From Gammaproteobacteria bacterium (GTDB taxonomy: Bacteria; Pseudomonadota; Gammaproteobacteria; Pseudomonadales; Azotimanducaceae): DNA of 34,269 nucleotides. Shown piece by piece: positions 27,519 to 34,269 of the stretch. Made by a program: the position numbers and the translations under genes. The notes below the pieces were generated by a model that did not search any database, was not told where the DNA came from, and saw only the letters and a program-made list of their open reading frames with translations. The stretch is from positions 1 to 34,269 of the forward strand of contig JAHEEG010000026.1 of assembly GCA_024640825.1 (NCBI GenBank). Reading direction: 5' to 3'. The first letter of the stretch is position 1. The number at the start of each line of letters is the position of its first letter.

Positions 27519-28610
27519 ATGGGATTCAAATGCGGCATCGTCGGCATGCCCAACGTGGGCAAGTCAACGCTGTTCAATGCGCTCACCAAGGCGGGTATCG
27601 ATGCGGAAAACTTTCCCTTCTGCACCATCGATCCCAATACCGGCGTGGTGCCGGTTCCGGATTCCCGCCTGGAAAAGGTTGCCGAGCTTGCGGGGTCTGC
27701 CCGGCTCGTCCCCACCGCCATGGAGTTCGTGGACATTGCCGGGCTGGTAGCTGGGGCTTCCAAGGGCGAGGGGCTCGGCAATCAGTTTCTTGCCCACATC
27801 CGAGAAACTGACGCGGTGGCTCACGTGGTTCGCTGTTTCGAAGACGAGAACGTGGTCCACGTTGCCGGCAGGGTCTCTCCGTTGGATGACATCGAAGTCA
27901 TCAACACTGAGCTCGCCCTGGCGGATCTGCAGACGGTGGACAAGGTTCATGAACGCGCGCGGCGAGTTGCCAACTCCGGTGACGCAGATGCCAAGACCCT
28001 GCTGGCAGTGCTGGACAAGGTGCTCGCCGGCCTCGATTCGGGGCAGCCGGTGCGCGCCCTGAACCTGAGCCCGGAAGAGCAGGCTCTGCTGCGGGAGTTT
28101 CACCTGATTACCGCGAAACCTGTTCTCTACATCGCCAACGTTGCTGAAGACGGTTTTGAAAACAACCCGCTGTTGGAGCGGGTTCGCGAAATTGCGAACG
28201 CCGAGGGCTCTGAGGTGGTGCCGATCTGCAATAAGATCGAGGCCGAAATTGCCGAGCTGGAGGAAGACGAGAAGGCTGAGTTTCTTGAGGCGCTGGGGAT
28301 CGAGGAGCCCGGGCTGAATAGGGTGATTCGTGCCGGCTACCGCCTGCTGGGGCTGCATCACTATTTTACTGCGGGCCCCAAGGAGGCGCGGGCCTGGACC
28401 GTACCCGTTGGTACTCGAGCGCCCCAGGCGGCCGCAGTCATTCACACGGATTTCGAGAAAGGTTTCATACGTGCGGAAGTCATAGCCTATGATGACTATG
28501 TGGCTTTCGGTGGCGAGCAGGGAGCCAAGGACGCCGGCAAGTGGCGATTGGAAGGAAAGGAATACGTGGTTCAGGATGGTGACGTCATTCTCTTCCGCTT
28601 CAATGTTTGA
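27519..28610 (+). CDS. ychF: Ribosome-binding ATPase YchF (Obg family)
   Basis: A 363-residue Obg-like P-loop NTPase that prefers ATP over GTP and binds ribosomes; in E. coli it is linked to oxidative stress responses. The P-loop [17 protein letters not shown] (8-24), the switch [38 protein letters not shown], a coiled-coil insertion and a C-terminal TGS domain ending [13 protein letters not shown] are all present. The length equals E. coli YchF. It immediately follows pth, the widely conserved pairing. Confidence 0.97.
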   Translation: MGFKCGIVGMPNVGKSTLFNALTKAGIDAENFPFCTIDPNTGVVPVPDSRLEKVAELAGSARLVPTAMEFVDIAGLVAGASKGEGLGNQFLAHIRETDAVAHVVRCFEDENVVHVAGRVSPLDDIEVINTELALADLQTVDKVHERARRVANSGDADAKTLLAVLDKVLAGLDSGQPVRALNLSPEEQALLREFHLITAKPVLYIANVAEDGFENNPLLERVREIANAEGSEVVPICNKIEAEIAELEEDEKAEFLEALGIEEPGLNRVIRAGYRLLGLHHYFTAGPKEARAWTVPVGTRAPQAAAVIHTDFEKGFIRAEVIAYDDYVAFGGEQGAKDAGKWRLEGKEYVVQDGDVILFRFNV

Positions 28611-28619
28611 GAGCATCGC

Positions 28620-29372
28620 ATGACAGACCTACAGACCAATTCGCAGTCGGAACCGGATGCCCCCGGAACAACCGCTCATTACGGCGGCTCCATCCAAGGC
28701 ACTCTGGCCGGAGACGCGCAGCTGGATGTGATGGAAGTTATCCGAGAAGGCTGGGACTGCACTCTCGGTATCAAAGGCATGGTCGTCGCCGGTGTGCTGC
28801 TCGTTTACGCTGCAGTGGGACTGGTTTCCGTGATTTTGGGCCTGATCTTCGGTTTCGAGAATCAGCCTTTCTATGCGAGCACCGTGAGCCAGCTTGTGGT
28901 AATGATGATTCTCTATCCCTTTATGGCCGGGGTATTCATGCTGGGTCTCAAGCGCAGTGTTGGCCAAGCGGTGGAGTTTCGCGAGCAGTTCTCGATGTAC
29001 GGCATGACCCTGCCCATTCTGGGCGTGGGCGTGCTGCAGAGTGTGGCGACCTCCATTGGCCTGGTGTTTCTTATTCTGCCCGGGCTGTACCTGGCCATCG
29101 CGCTGTCTCTGGCGATCCCGCTGAAGGTCGAAAAGAACCTGGCCGTTGTCGAATGCCTTACTACGTCGCTCAGGCTGGTGAATCAAAACTTTCTGCAGGT
29201 AGCTTTGCTGGGGCTGGCATCGACGGCGCTCATGGTGGTCGGCATTTTGAGCCTTATCGGCTGGATCTGGACCATCCCGTGGACCATTATGATTTTTTCC
29301 ATTACCTATCGGCAGCTGGCCGGCTACGACCCGGCGGGTCAGGCAAGCGGTCCGGCAACGGTCAGCTACTAG
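28620..29372 (+). CDS. Integral membrane protein of unknown function
   Basis: A 250-residue protein with a soluble Ser/Thr-rich N-terminus (about 1-50) followed by about six hydrophobic helices (roughly 54-80, 88-112, 130-148, 149-168, 195-215, 218-235). It resembles a general class of small polytopic proteins with a repeated helix-Pro-Gly-hairpin pattern (FLILPGLYLAIALSLAIPL). I do not recognise a specific family or catalytic residues. It starts ten bases after ychF and ends TVSY. It is probably co-transcribed with pth-ychF, but no function is implied. Confidence 0.8.
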   Translation: MTDLQTNSQSEPDAPGTTAHYGGSIQGTLAGDAQLDVMEVIREGWDCTLGIKGMVVAGVLLVYAAVGLVSVILGLIFGFENQPFYASTVSQLVVMMILYPFMAGVFMLGLKRSVGQAVEFREQFSMYGMTLPILGVGVLQSVATSIGLVFLILPGLYLAIALSLAIPLKVEKNLAVVECLTTSLRLVNQNFLQVALLGLASTALMVVGILSLIGWIWTIPWTIMIFSITYRQLAGYDPAGQASGPATVSY

Positions 29373-29421
29373 CGTCGGCCTTGGCTTGCCGGTTGTTTCC
29401 GGTCGGCCGCGTCCCGGGCCA

Positions 29422-29991
29422 TCAGGGGCGAGCCAGCAGCGGCGCCAGAAAGTACTCTTCCACCAGGACGCGTCCGGGGTGGCGTCCTCTGCGTTGCCAT
29501 AGGCAGGCGCGACCGTAAATCGCAACCGGGCGGGCCCGCCAGAGCAGCGGGACCGGTTTTCCCTGTCGCAGCCAGCGCGAGTCCTGAAAAAGAACTTCCG
29601 CCAGCGGGGTTTGCTGTAACCGGCGCAGCACGTTGGCCATGGGGTCGTTGAAAGCTGTAACAGAGCGGGCGAGCATCGTTAGTTCGTCCTGCACGGTTAG
29701 CGCTATCTCCCTTACGTATGCGGGCCGGCGGGCAGGCACCCGGAGCCATTCCGCCTCCCAGCGGGAGAGACGATCGGAACCTTCGCTTAAGAGAACTACC
29801 TCAGGGGGCACGCCGACCACGCTGCCGATTTCGCGGGTCATGGACGAGTTCAGCTCGATCCAGCGTCGGTGGCTTTGGGGAATTGTCATAGGCGCAGCCA
29901 CGGGGCGGATCTGCGATGGCCTAAGGATCCGCCGCGCAGGGCGGCTTTCAGGGTATCGCTGAGACTTGGGTGTGCTGTTGGCTGTTGACAT
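29422..29991 (-). CDS. ubiC: Probable chorismate lyase (UbiC)
   Basis: A 189-residue protein similar to chorismate pyruvate-lyase, which makes 4-hydroxybenzoate for ubiquinone. Family points are WIELNSSMTREI, the YVREIAL segment carrying the substrate-binding Arg, ARSVTAFNDPMANVLRRLQQ, TPLAEVLFQD, GRACLWQRRGRH and the C-terminal VLVEEYFLAPLL with the conserved Glu. The start is ATG 29991; the in-frame ATG at 29889 would give 155 residues but lose sequence aligned with E. coli. Neither has a strong ribosome site. ubiA is not adjacent. Confidence 0.78.
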   Translation of the reverse strand: MSTANSTPKSQRYPESRPARRILRPSQIRPVAAPMTIPQSHRRWIELNSSMTREIGSVVGVPPEVVLLSEGSDRLSRWEAEWLRVPARRPAYVREIALTVQDELTMLARSVTAFNDPMANVLRRLQQTPLAEVLFQDSRWLRQGKPVPLLWRARPVAIYGRACLWQRRGRHPGRVLVEEYFLAPLLARP

Positions 29992-30045
29992 CGGTGAGTG
30001 CGCTTCGGATCGCGCCGTGCTTCATTTTAGTTGTGCGGGCGTAAG

Positions 30046-30074
30046 TTGACAGGGTGTTTTCAGGGCGCCAGAAT
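30046..30074 (+). promoter_or_regulatory. Sigma70-type promoter for tRNA-Met
   Basis: TTGACA (30046-30051), a 17-base spacer and CAGAAT (30069-30074) lie 60 bases before the tRNA. The discriminator TTGCGCCC matches the GC-rich type of stable-RNA promoters. This layout mirrors the tRNA-Gln promoter at 24966. It is the best promoter match in the 143-base gap between ubiC and the tRNA. Confidence 0.7.
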
Positions 30075-30134
30075 TTGCGCCCTTGATTTTCCTTCCGCCG
30101 TGGCGTTGGCCGTGGCTTTCAGGGCGATCGCAGT

Positions 30135-30211
30135 GGCTACGTAGCTCAGCTGGTTAGAGCACAGCATTCATAATGCTGGGGTCGGTGGTTCAAGTCCACC
30201 CGTAGCTACCA
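30135..30211 (+). tRNA. tRNA-Met, elongator (anticodon CAT)
   Basis: A 77-base tRNA with encoded CCA. The acceptor GGCTACG pairs with CGTAGCT (one G-U at 1-72), the anticodon loop is TTCATAA with anticodon CAT, and the T arm is GGTGG-TTCAAGT-CCACC. The 1-72 pairing excludes an initiator. It resembles E. coli metT rather than the Ile2 CAT tRNA, which has a GGCCCC-type stem. IS remnants follow directly, so its 3' end may be an old integration site. Confidence 0.94.
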
Positions 30212-30322
30212 TTTATCCAAATAAATTATCTACTTAGGTGTGGAGGGGTTGTTTGGCCCTCTCTGCTCATTATTCAGACAAGACCAAGACGGGGTTGGAA
30301 TGCCCGTTGTCGTGCATCGAAG

Positions 30323-30775
30323 GTGACGACAGTTCAGTCGCTAACTGTCCCTGATAGCTCATCGCGGGCAGTTAGCGGCTTCGTCTGGCGCCTGCGAGCT
30401 TTTGCGCGGGCGGCAGAGGATGTGAAGGACACGCTGGATGATGCGCTGAGGTTTACGGGCTTGGATACGGTGAAGGTCAAGCACAACCCGCGGCTACTCT
30501 CAGACAACGGTCCCAGCTGCATTGCCTCAGACCTTGCGAAGTACCTTGCCGAGCAGAACATGGAGCATACGCGCGGTCGACCCTATCACCCGCAGACTCA
30601 GGGTAAGATCGAGCGCTATCACGGGTCGCTGAGCAATCTCACGCCGGTCGGCGTGTGCCACCGTCGTGGCGAAGCCATATTAGCCAGGAGAAAACGGATC
30701 AACTTGAGCACGATGTCCATGCGTCGCAAGATGCATGCCCGTAACCGCGTGAAATCACTCGCCCTGACGAGCTGA
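30323..30775 (+). pseudogene. IS3-family transposase (integrase core) remnant with internal deletion
   Basis: The 150-residue open frame resembles the rve integrase core of IS3-type OrfB. Recognisable parts are AAEDVKDTLDDALRFTGLD, LLSDNGPSCIASDLAKYL and EHTRGRPYHPQTQGKIERYH, with the second Asp (61) and Glu (97) of the DDE triad. After KIERYH the frame jumps to GSLSNLTPVGV, which in intact relatives lies about 35-40 residues later (YHESLNNLTP). The N-terminal part of OrfB and all of OrfA are missing. The frame starts at a GTG with no meaningful ribosome site. I judge it inactive. Confidence 0.82.
30339..30377. repeat. Nine-base inverted repeat at the left of the IS3 remnant
   Basis: CGCTAACTG (30339-30347) and CAGTTAGCG (30369-30377) are perfect inverted copies separated by 21 bases; the next bases (TCCC, GGG) also nearly pair. 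The motif AACTGTCC occurs again at about 30799-30806, after the transposase remnant, which suggests IS terminal sequence. This might be a fused or rearranged IS end. Confidence 0.45.
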
Positions 30776-30899
30776 GGTGTCTCCTAAAGCAGCTTGTCAA
30801 CTGTCCGAAAGGTTCTGACTACGTACAGTTGGTATACATTGACTTGTTTCTAGGCCACAGCGCTCTGTTTGTCGCGCAGTTGCAGATTCACCAGCGAGA

Positions 30900-31230
30900 T
30901 TGAAGAGCCGCGTCGTCCTCGACCCCCTCGACTTCATCGCGCGCATCGCGGCTCTGGTCCCTCGTCCAAGGCTCGACCTCAACCGCTTCCACGGTGTCTT
31001 CGCCCCCCAACTGCAATCACTGCCAGCACATCGTGCCAAGGCCCGAACCCGAACAACCAAAGTCCGACAAACCCCTACCGCCCATGACCTGGATGCAGCG
31101 CGTAAACGGGTGTTTGCCATCGACACAGAGCTTTACCCGAAGTGTGGCGGCAAGCTGCACGTCATTGCCTGCATCGACGAGCCTGGCGTCATTGCCAAGA
31201 TTCTCGAGCACATTCGCGCACGCCGCTTCG
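30900..31230 (+). pseudogene. IS91/ISCR-type transposase C-terminal remnant with two frameshifts
   Basis: The start of the segment (VVLDPLDFIARIAALVPRPR, then RFHGVFAP) and its end (KRVFAIDTELYPKCGGKLHV, then ACIDEPGVIAKILEHI) match the C-terminal region of IS91-type Y2 transposases, but the part between (PMTWMQR) reads in the +1 frame. The first shift is at a run of six C (31003-31008, five expected) and the second is a one-base loss near 31103. The usual first Cys of the CxxCGG knuckle is Tyr. The catalytic N-terminal domain is absent. The frame runs on beyond 31230 without recognisable homology. Confidence 0.78.
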
Positions 31231-31428
31231 CCCGGTGGTTCTTCCTGTGCGTCGGCAGCAATAGGGTTCTCATCCGCCTGCGGGAACGCCAGCCGACGCC
31301 GCTGGCGCAGCGCTTTGTCGACAGGCTGCTGGATAGCCAGGAAATCTCATGCGTCGACGATTGCGGCGTTGCGCGGCGAGAAGCTCGTTCGCTACACTAT
31401 TGCGATGTAACCAACCACGGATGCGCCG

Positions 31429-31809
31429 ATGCATCGCCTTGTCCTGCTCGTCAGCGTCATCCTGCTTCTGTTCGCGGCCACGATTCCGGCTCACGGCATG
31501 TGGGCCTGGATGCGGGACGCCGCTGTTGCGGAGTTTGAAGACTCCGACTGGGACATCCTCAAGGCAGAGGCGAAGCGCGTCCTGGATGATGTTGAGAGCG
31601 GTGTGCGCGTGGACTGGCGCAACGAGGAAACCGGGAACAGCGGTGCGTTCAAAGTGCTGATGACGTTTACCCACGAGGGCATGACCTGTCGCCAGCTCGC
31701 GGTTCTGAACCTTTCCAGAAATGGCGTTCGCGGCGTGGCCAATTACACGCTGTGCCGCCAGCCTGACGGTCAGTGGGCTTTCGTCTCGGGCAGTGAGATC
31801 GAACCATGA
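31429..31809 (+). CDS. Exported surface-antigen-like protein (RT0821/Lpp0805 type)
   Basis: A 126-residue protein with a signal peptide (MHRLVLLVSVILLLFAATIP, cleavage likely after AHG). The C-terminal half, VDWRNEETGNSGAFKVLMTF through TCRQLAVLNLS to LCRQPDGQWAF, resembles the end of 17-kDa surface antigen-like proteins (W.N..TGN.G, CR, CRQPDG.W). Those usually also have a glycine-zipper segment, which is missing here. Two cysteines (in TCRQ and LCRQ) may form a disulfide. It overlaps the next small lipoprotein frame by four bases (ATGA). Family assignment is from memory of the motif. Confidence 0.65.
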   Translation: MHRLVLLVSVILLLFAATIPAHGMWAWMRDAAVAEFEDSDWDILKAEAKRVLDDVESGVRVDWRNEETGNSGAFKVLMTFTHEGMTCRQLAVLNLSRNGVRGVANYTLCRQPDGQWAFVSGSEIEP

Positions 31810-32009
31810 GCGTTGCGCGATCCATGTCAGTCCTGATGCTGCTCTGCAGCCTTTTGTGCCTCGTGGGAGGGTGCCAGTCAGACCGGTCGATTCGCGGCGG
31901 CGCCGATGATTCGCTTCGCACATCCGATGGCCTGTACAAGGTGTAGAACCCTCCGGTGGACGGCGTCTGGGCACGCCGTGACCCCGATCTGAGCGGCTAC
32001 AGCAAATAG
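31806..32009 (+). pseudogene. Broken lipoprotein gene (possible DUF3313 remnant) with in-frame TAG
   Basis: The frame begins MSVARSMSVLMLLCSLLCLV and has lipobox VGGC, then reads SDGLYKV and stops at TAG 31944-31946. It continues in the same frame as NPPVDGVWARRDPDLSGYSK to a second TAG at 32007-32009. The order lipobox, GLY.V, then VWxRxxxDLSxY resembles the opening of DUF3313 lipoproteins, which are about 200 residues, so nearly all of the domain is missing. The 8-bp repeat tract begins 28 bases later. A genuine 46-residue lipoprotein ending at the first TAG cannot be excluded. Confidence 0.5.
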
Positions 32010-32036
32010 CAACCGGCTGGAGAGAAAATTTATCCA

Positions 32037-32112
32037 GGATCTGTGGATCTGTGGATCTGTGGATCTGTGGATCTGTGGATCTGTGGATCTGTGGATCTGT
32101 GGATCTGTGGAT
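32037..32112 (+). repeat. 8-bp tandem repeat CTGTGGAT, 9.5 copies
   Basis: Nine perfect copies of CTGTGGAT occupy 32041-32112, preceded by a half unit GGAT at 32037-32040. There are no mismatches, which points to recent slippage. Nine GATC sites occur at 8-base spacing (first at 32038). The array lies between the broken lipoprotein frame and the phospholipase D gene, 61 bases before that gene's predicted -10. The unit is not a multiple of three. Confidence 0.97.
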
Positions 32113-32170
32113 GGCGGGGCGTGGACGGGGCATCCTGAAGCGTGCCCGACGCGCCACAAGGCAGGACTCA

Positions 32171-32179
32171 TGCCATAAT
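32171..32179 (+). promoter_or_regulatory. Extended -10 promoter for the phospholipase D gene
   Basis: TGC followed by CATAAT (32174-32179) forms an extended -10 element 33 bases before the ATG at 32212. No good -35 lies 17 bases upstream, which extended -10 promoters tolerate. An AAGGGGAA ribosome site follows at 32202-32209. The tandem repeat lies upstream of this element. Confidence 0.5.
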
Positions 32180-32211
32180 CGAAAAAATCCAGCAGTCGAG
32201 GCAAGGGGAAC

Positions 32212-33729
32212 ATGGGCAAACTGGCCGTCTATGCCGGGGTGATTCTGCTGGGAGCCTGCACCGGGCCCCAGTTGATTCGCGACGATTCGCCTCGCAGTGC
32301 CAGCTACTCGCTGCCGCCGGCAACCAACGGCATCCTGGCCGAGCTTGCGCAGACGATTGAAGAGGAACACGGAGCCGAAGCCTCAGGGTTCCATGCCTTG
32401 GACAGCAGCTACGACGGCTTGAAGTGGCGCATCGCGCTGATCGACTCCGCGCAATCATCTCTGGATATACAGACCTACCTCTGGTACCCCGACAACACCG
32501 GACGCTACGTGCTCGAACGCGCCGTGCGGGCTGCACAGCGGGGCGTTAAGGTCCGCCTGGTCGTCGATGATCTGCTCACCATCGGTCAGGAGGCGCTGAT
32601 GGCAGATCTGCATAACCAGCCGAACATCGAGCTTCGCCTGTTCAATCCCTGGGAAAACCGGGGGCTGCTGTCTCGCGCGGGGGAGATGATTGCAGAAATG
32701 GAACGCCTCAATACCCGCATGCACAACAAGCAGATCATCGCTGACGGCAACGCCGTCGTCGTCGGCGGACGCAACCTGGGCGATCACTACTTTGGCCTGA
32801 GCGAAGCGTACAATTTTCACGACCTGGACCTGCTCGGATTCGGCCCGGTCGCCCGCCAGGCCAGCCAGGTATTCGACAGCTTTTGGAACAGCGAATGGGT
32901 CGCGTCCGCCGACCAGCTCAGCACCGACCCGGACCCCGAGCAAGCCCGGGCGAGGTGGGAAACCATTCAGGCCAACAACCGCTCGGCGCCCGAACTCGAA
33001 GCGTTTCCGCGCGAGGTGACGGACTGGCGCGACGACCTCGAGGCTCTGGCACCGACGCTTCGCATCGGCCGCAGCCGAATGACCTACGACACGGCGACAG
33101 CGACGGGTATCGAACAGAAGGTAATCGGTGAGATGTTCGAGAGCTTGAGCACCGCACAGAGCGAGGTGCTCATCACCAACGCCTACATCATCCCGGGGCA
33201 GCCGGTCATCGATTTCCTGACCGAGCTGAACCAGCGCGGCGTCCGTGTCCGGATACTCACCAACTCCCTCGCGTCCCACGACGTTCCGGCAGTCAACAGT
33301 CACTACAAACCGTGGCGTGACGATCTGATCCACGCTGGTGTCGAGCTGCACGAGATACGTCCGAACCCGGCTATCCAATCGTTGGTGGACGTCCCGCCGA
33401 CGGCGGGGCAGTTCGTCGGTCTGCATACCAAAGCCTTCGTGGTCGATCGCAGACTTACGTTCATCGGCTCTATGAATTTCGACCCCCGGTCAGCCAACAT
33501 CAACACCGAGGGAGGCGTGTTAGTCGAAAGCGAAGCCCTCGGCGAGGACATTGCCCGATTGATGGAGAGGGACATGGAGCCAGCCAACGCCTGGCATGTT
33601 CTGCTGGACGAGGAGGGCCTACCCTACTGGGTCAGTGATGCCGGCGTGCTGCACGAGCAGCCCGCTCGCGATGGAGGGCAGCGGATCATGGATGTCATCT
33701 TTCAGATGTTCCCCGAGGAGCAGTACTAG
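32212..33729 (+). CDS. Phospholipase D family lipoprotein, ClsC (YmdC)-like
   Basis: A 505-residue predicted lipoprotein (LLGAC, Cys16) with two HKD motifs: His171-x-Lys173...Asp178 (HNKQIIADGNAVVVGGRN) and His405-x-Lys407...Asp412 (HTKAFVVDRRLTFIGSMN). Typical flanks are IDSAQSSLDIQTYLWYPDNT and GVKVRLVVDDLLT. The pattern fits the ClsC/YmdC group of cardiolipin synthases (E. coli 473 residues), which join phosphatidylglycerol and phosphatidylethanolamine, but activity is not proven by sequence. No YmdB-like macrodomain partner lies nearby. It has its own predicted promoter and a strong ribosome site. Confidence 0.85.
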   Translation: MGKLAVYAGVILLGACTGPQLIRDDSPRSASYSLPPATNGILAELAQTIEEEHGAEASGFHALDSSYDGLKWRIALIDSAQSSLDIQTYLWYPDNTGRYVLERAVRAAQRGVKVRLVVDDLLTIGQEALMADLHNQPNIELRLFNPWENRGLLSRAGEMIAEMERLNTRMHNKQIIADGNAVVVGGRNLGDHYFGLSEAYNFHDLDLLGFGPVARQASQVFDSFWNSEWVASADQLSTDPDPEQARARWETIQANNRSAPELEAFPREVTDWRDDLEALAPTLRIGRSRMTYDTATATGIEQKVIGEMFESLSTAQSEVLITNAYIIPGQPVIDFLTELNQRGVRVRILTNSLASHDVPAVNSHYKPWRDDLIHAGVELHEIRPNPAIQSLVDVPPTAGQFVGLHTKAFVVDRRLTFIGSMNFDPRSANINTEGGVLVESEALGEDIARLMERDMEPANAWHVLLDEEGLPYWVSDAGVLHEQPARDGGQRIMDVIFQMFPEEQY

Positions 33730-33753
33730 CGCCCAGCTGGTTCGCGCATGACG

Positions 33754-33793
33754 CCACCACGGAGATCCGTTCTCTATGTCGCCATCGTGGTGG
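33754..33793. terminator. Hairpin downstream of the phospholipase D gene
   Basis: CCACCACG (33754-33761) and CGTGGTGG (33786-33793) are perfect inverted copies with a 24-base loop; flanking ACG and TGT extend the stem with one G-U. It begins 25 bases after the gene end. There is no T-run, so termination is uncertain. Confidence 0.35.
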
Positions 33794-33879
33794 TGTCGAT
33801 GCCATAGTGCCCCCTCACCCCCAGCTAAGATCGCAAAATTCAATCTGCTGTTCCACCATGCGGCGCGGTCGCGGCAAAG

Positions 33880-33910
33880 TTGATATGCTACCCATCGAAG
33901 TAACTATACT
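33880..33910 (+). promoter_or_regulatory. Possible promoter for the right-edge lipoprotein
   Basis: TTGATA (33880-33885) and TATACT (33905-33910) are separated by 19 bases, longer than ideal. The site lies about 92 bases before the ATG at 34002. The rest of the 272-base gap from 33730 holds only the hairpin noted above. Confidence 0.35.
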
Positions 33911-34001
33911 TGCCTGATCGAGCGGTGTTCGCGGCGCGCCCCACGGTCCGTTGAATTCGACCGGCCCAAATTGCCGCTCGAACTTGCACGGAATGCTCTC
34001 T

Positions 34002-34269
34002 ATGCGCCACTTTTTACAGATTGCCGCCCTGGTTGTTCTTCTCGCCGGCTGTGCGACCCTACCCTACCCCCCACCCGACCTGCATCGCGCGGCGTTTCTT
34101 GAACGAAGCGTCACCCAGACGGCGGGCACCATAACCGCTACCGTGGCAGTTCCGGACGAGGCGGAAACAGAGGCCCTCTTCGGCCTGCCCCTGTACGAGG
34201 AGGGCATTCAGCCCGTCTGGGTAGAAATACACAACGCCGGCGCCACGGGTTCGCGCGTGTCCCTCTGGA
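34002..34269 (+). CDS. Lipoprotein, 5' part, truncated by the window edge
   Basis: An open frame of 89 residues without a stop to the right edge. The signal peptide MRHFLQIAALVVLLAGC ends in lipobox LAGC with Cys17. The mature part has TVAVPDEAETEALFGLPLYE followed by EGIQPVWVEIHNAG, a pattern I associate with uncharacterised envelope proteins of the LssY C-terminal type; this is from memory. GGAA eight bases upstream supports ATG 34002; an in-frame ATG at 33993 is possible. Nothing can be said about the C-terminus. Confidence 0.7.
   Translation, partial: MRHFLQIAALVVLLAGCATLPYPPPDLHRAAFLERSVTQTAGTITATVAVPDEAETEALFGLPLYEEGIQPVWVEIHNAGATGSRVSLW

Noticed and set aside
31944-31946. TAG recoding in the small lipoprotein gene
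   Set aside because: RF1 is encoded in this window and the frame ends at a second TAG without a complete domain, so decay is simpler.
32037-32112. CRISPR array
   Set aside because: Units are 8 bases and directly contiguous with no spacers; no cas genes are present.
31270-32370. 366-residue - strand frame with RSTDPQIH octapeptide repeats
   Set aside because: The peptide repeat comes solely from the 8-bp DNA repeat, which has no stop in any frame; the remainder is antisense to the surface-antigen-like gene.

Overview
The window is GC-rich gammaproteobacterial chromosome, mostly core genes. It opens inside the spc operon (rpsE end, rpmD, rplO, secY, rpmJ), runs into the alpha operon (rpsM, rpsK, rpsD, rpoA, rplQ), and continues with blocks whose order resembles Pseudomonas and other purple-lineage Gammaproteobacteria. 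I would not name a genus. Acidic tails on L17 and L25 fit a marine or moderately halophilic lifestyle, but this is weak evidence.

Layout. 1-5504: ribosomal proteins, SecY and RNA polymerase alpha, all on +. 5509-10516: uvrA (-) and ssb (+) diverge; uppP (-) and a LON-domain protein (+) diverge. 10617-20411: a tightly packed + run of proA, nadD, rsfS, rlmH, mrdA, rodA, mltB, rlpA, dacA, a DUF493 gene and lipB, which joins NAD synthesis and ribosome maturation to the rod-shape cell wall machinery. 20374-24288: a - operon hemA, prfA, prmC, moeB, in which RF1 sits beside the methylase that modifies it. 24358-29372: lolB, tRNA-Gln, prs, rplY, pth, ychF and a six-helix membrane protein on +. ispE, commonly found between lolB and prs, is absent from that place. 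29422-29991: a probable ubiC (-).

From tRNA-Met (30135-30211) onward the window looks accessory. It has an IS3-type transposase remnant with an in-frame internal deletion, an IS91-type remnant with two compensating frameshifts, a small exported surface-antigen-like protein, a broken lipoprotein gene with an in-frame TAG, a 9.5-copy 8-bp tandem repeat with nine GATC sites, a ClsC-like phospholipase D lipoprotein, and the start of another lipoprotein at the right edge. The most notable signal is the repeat array just upstream of the predicted promoter of the phospholipase D gene. It could be a phase-variable switch of an envelope enzyme, but no wholly new system is clear. Start sites were chosen by reading frame, Shine-Dalgarno match and family alignment from memory; no searches were run.
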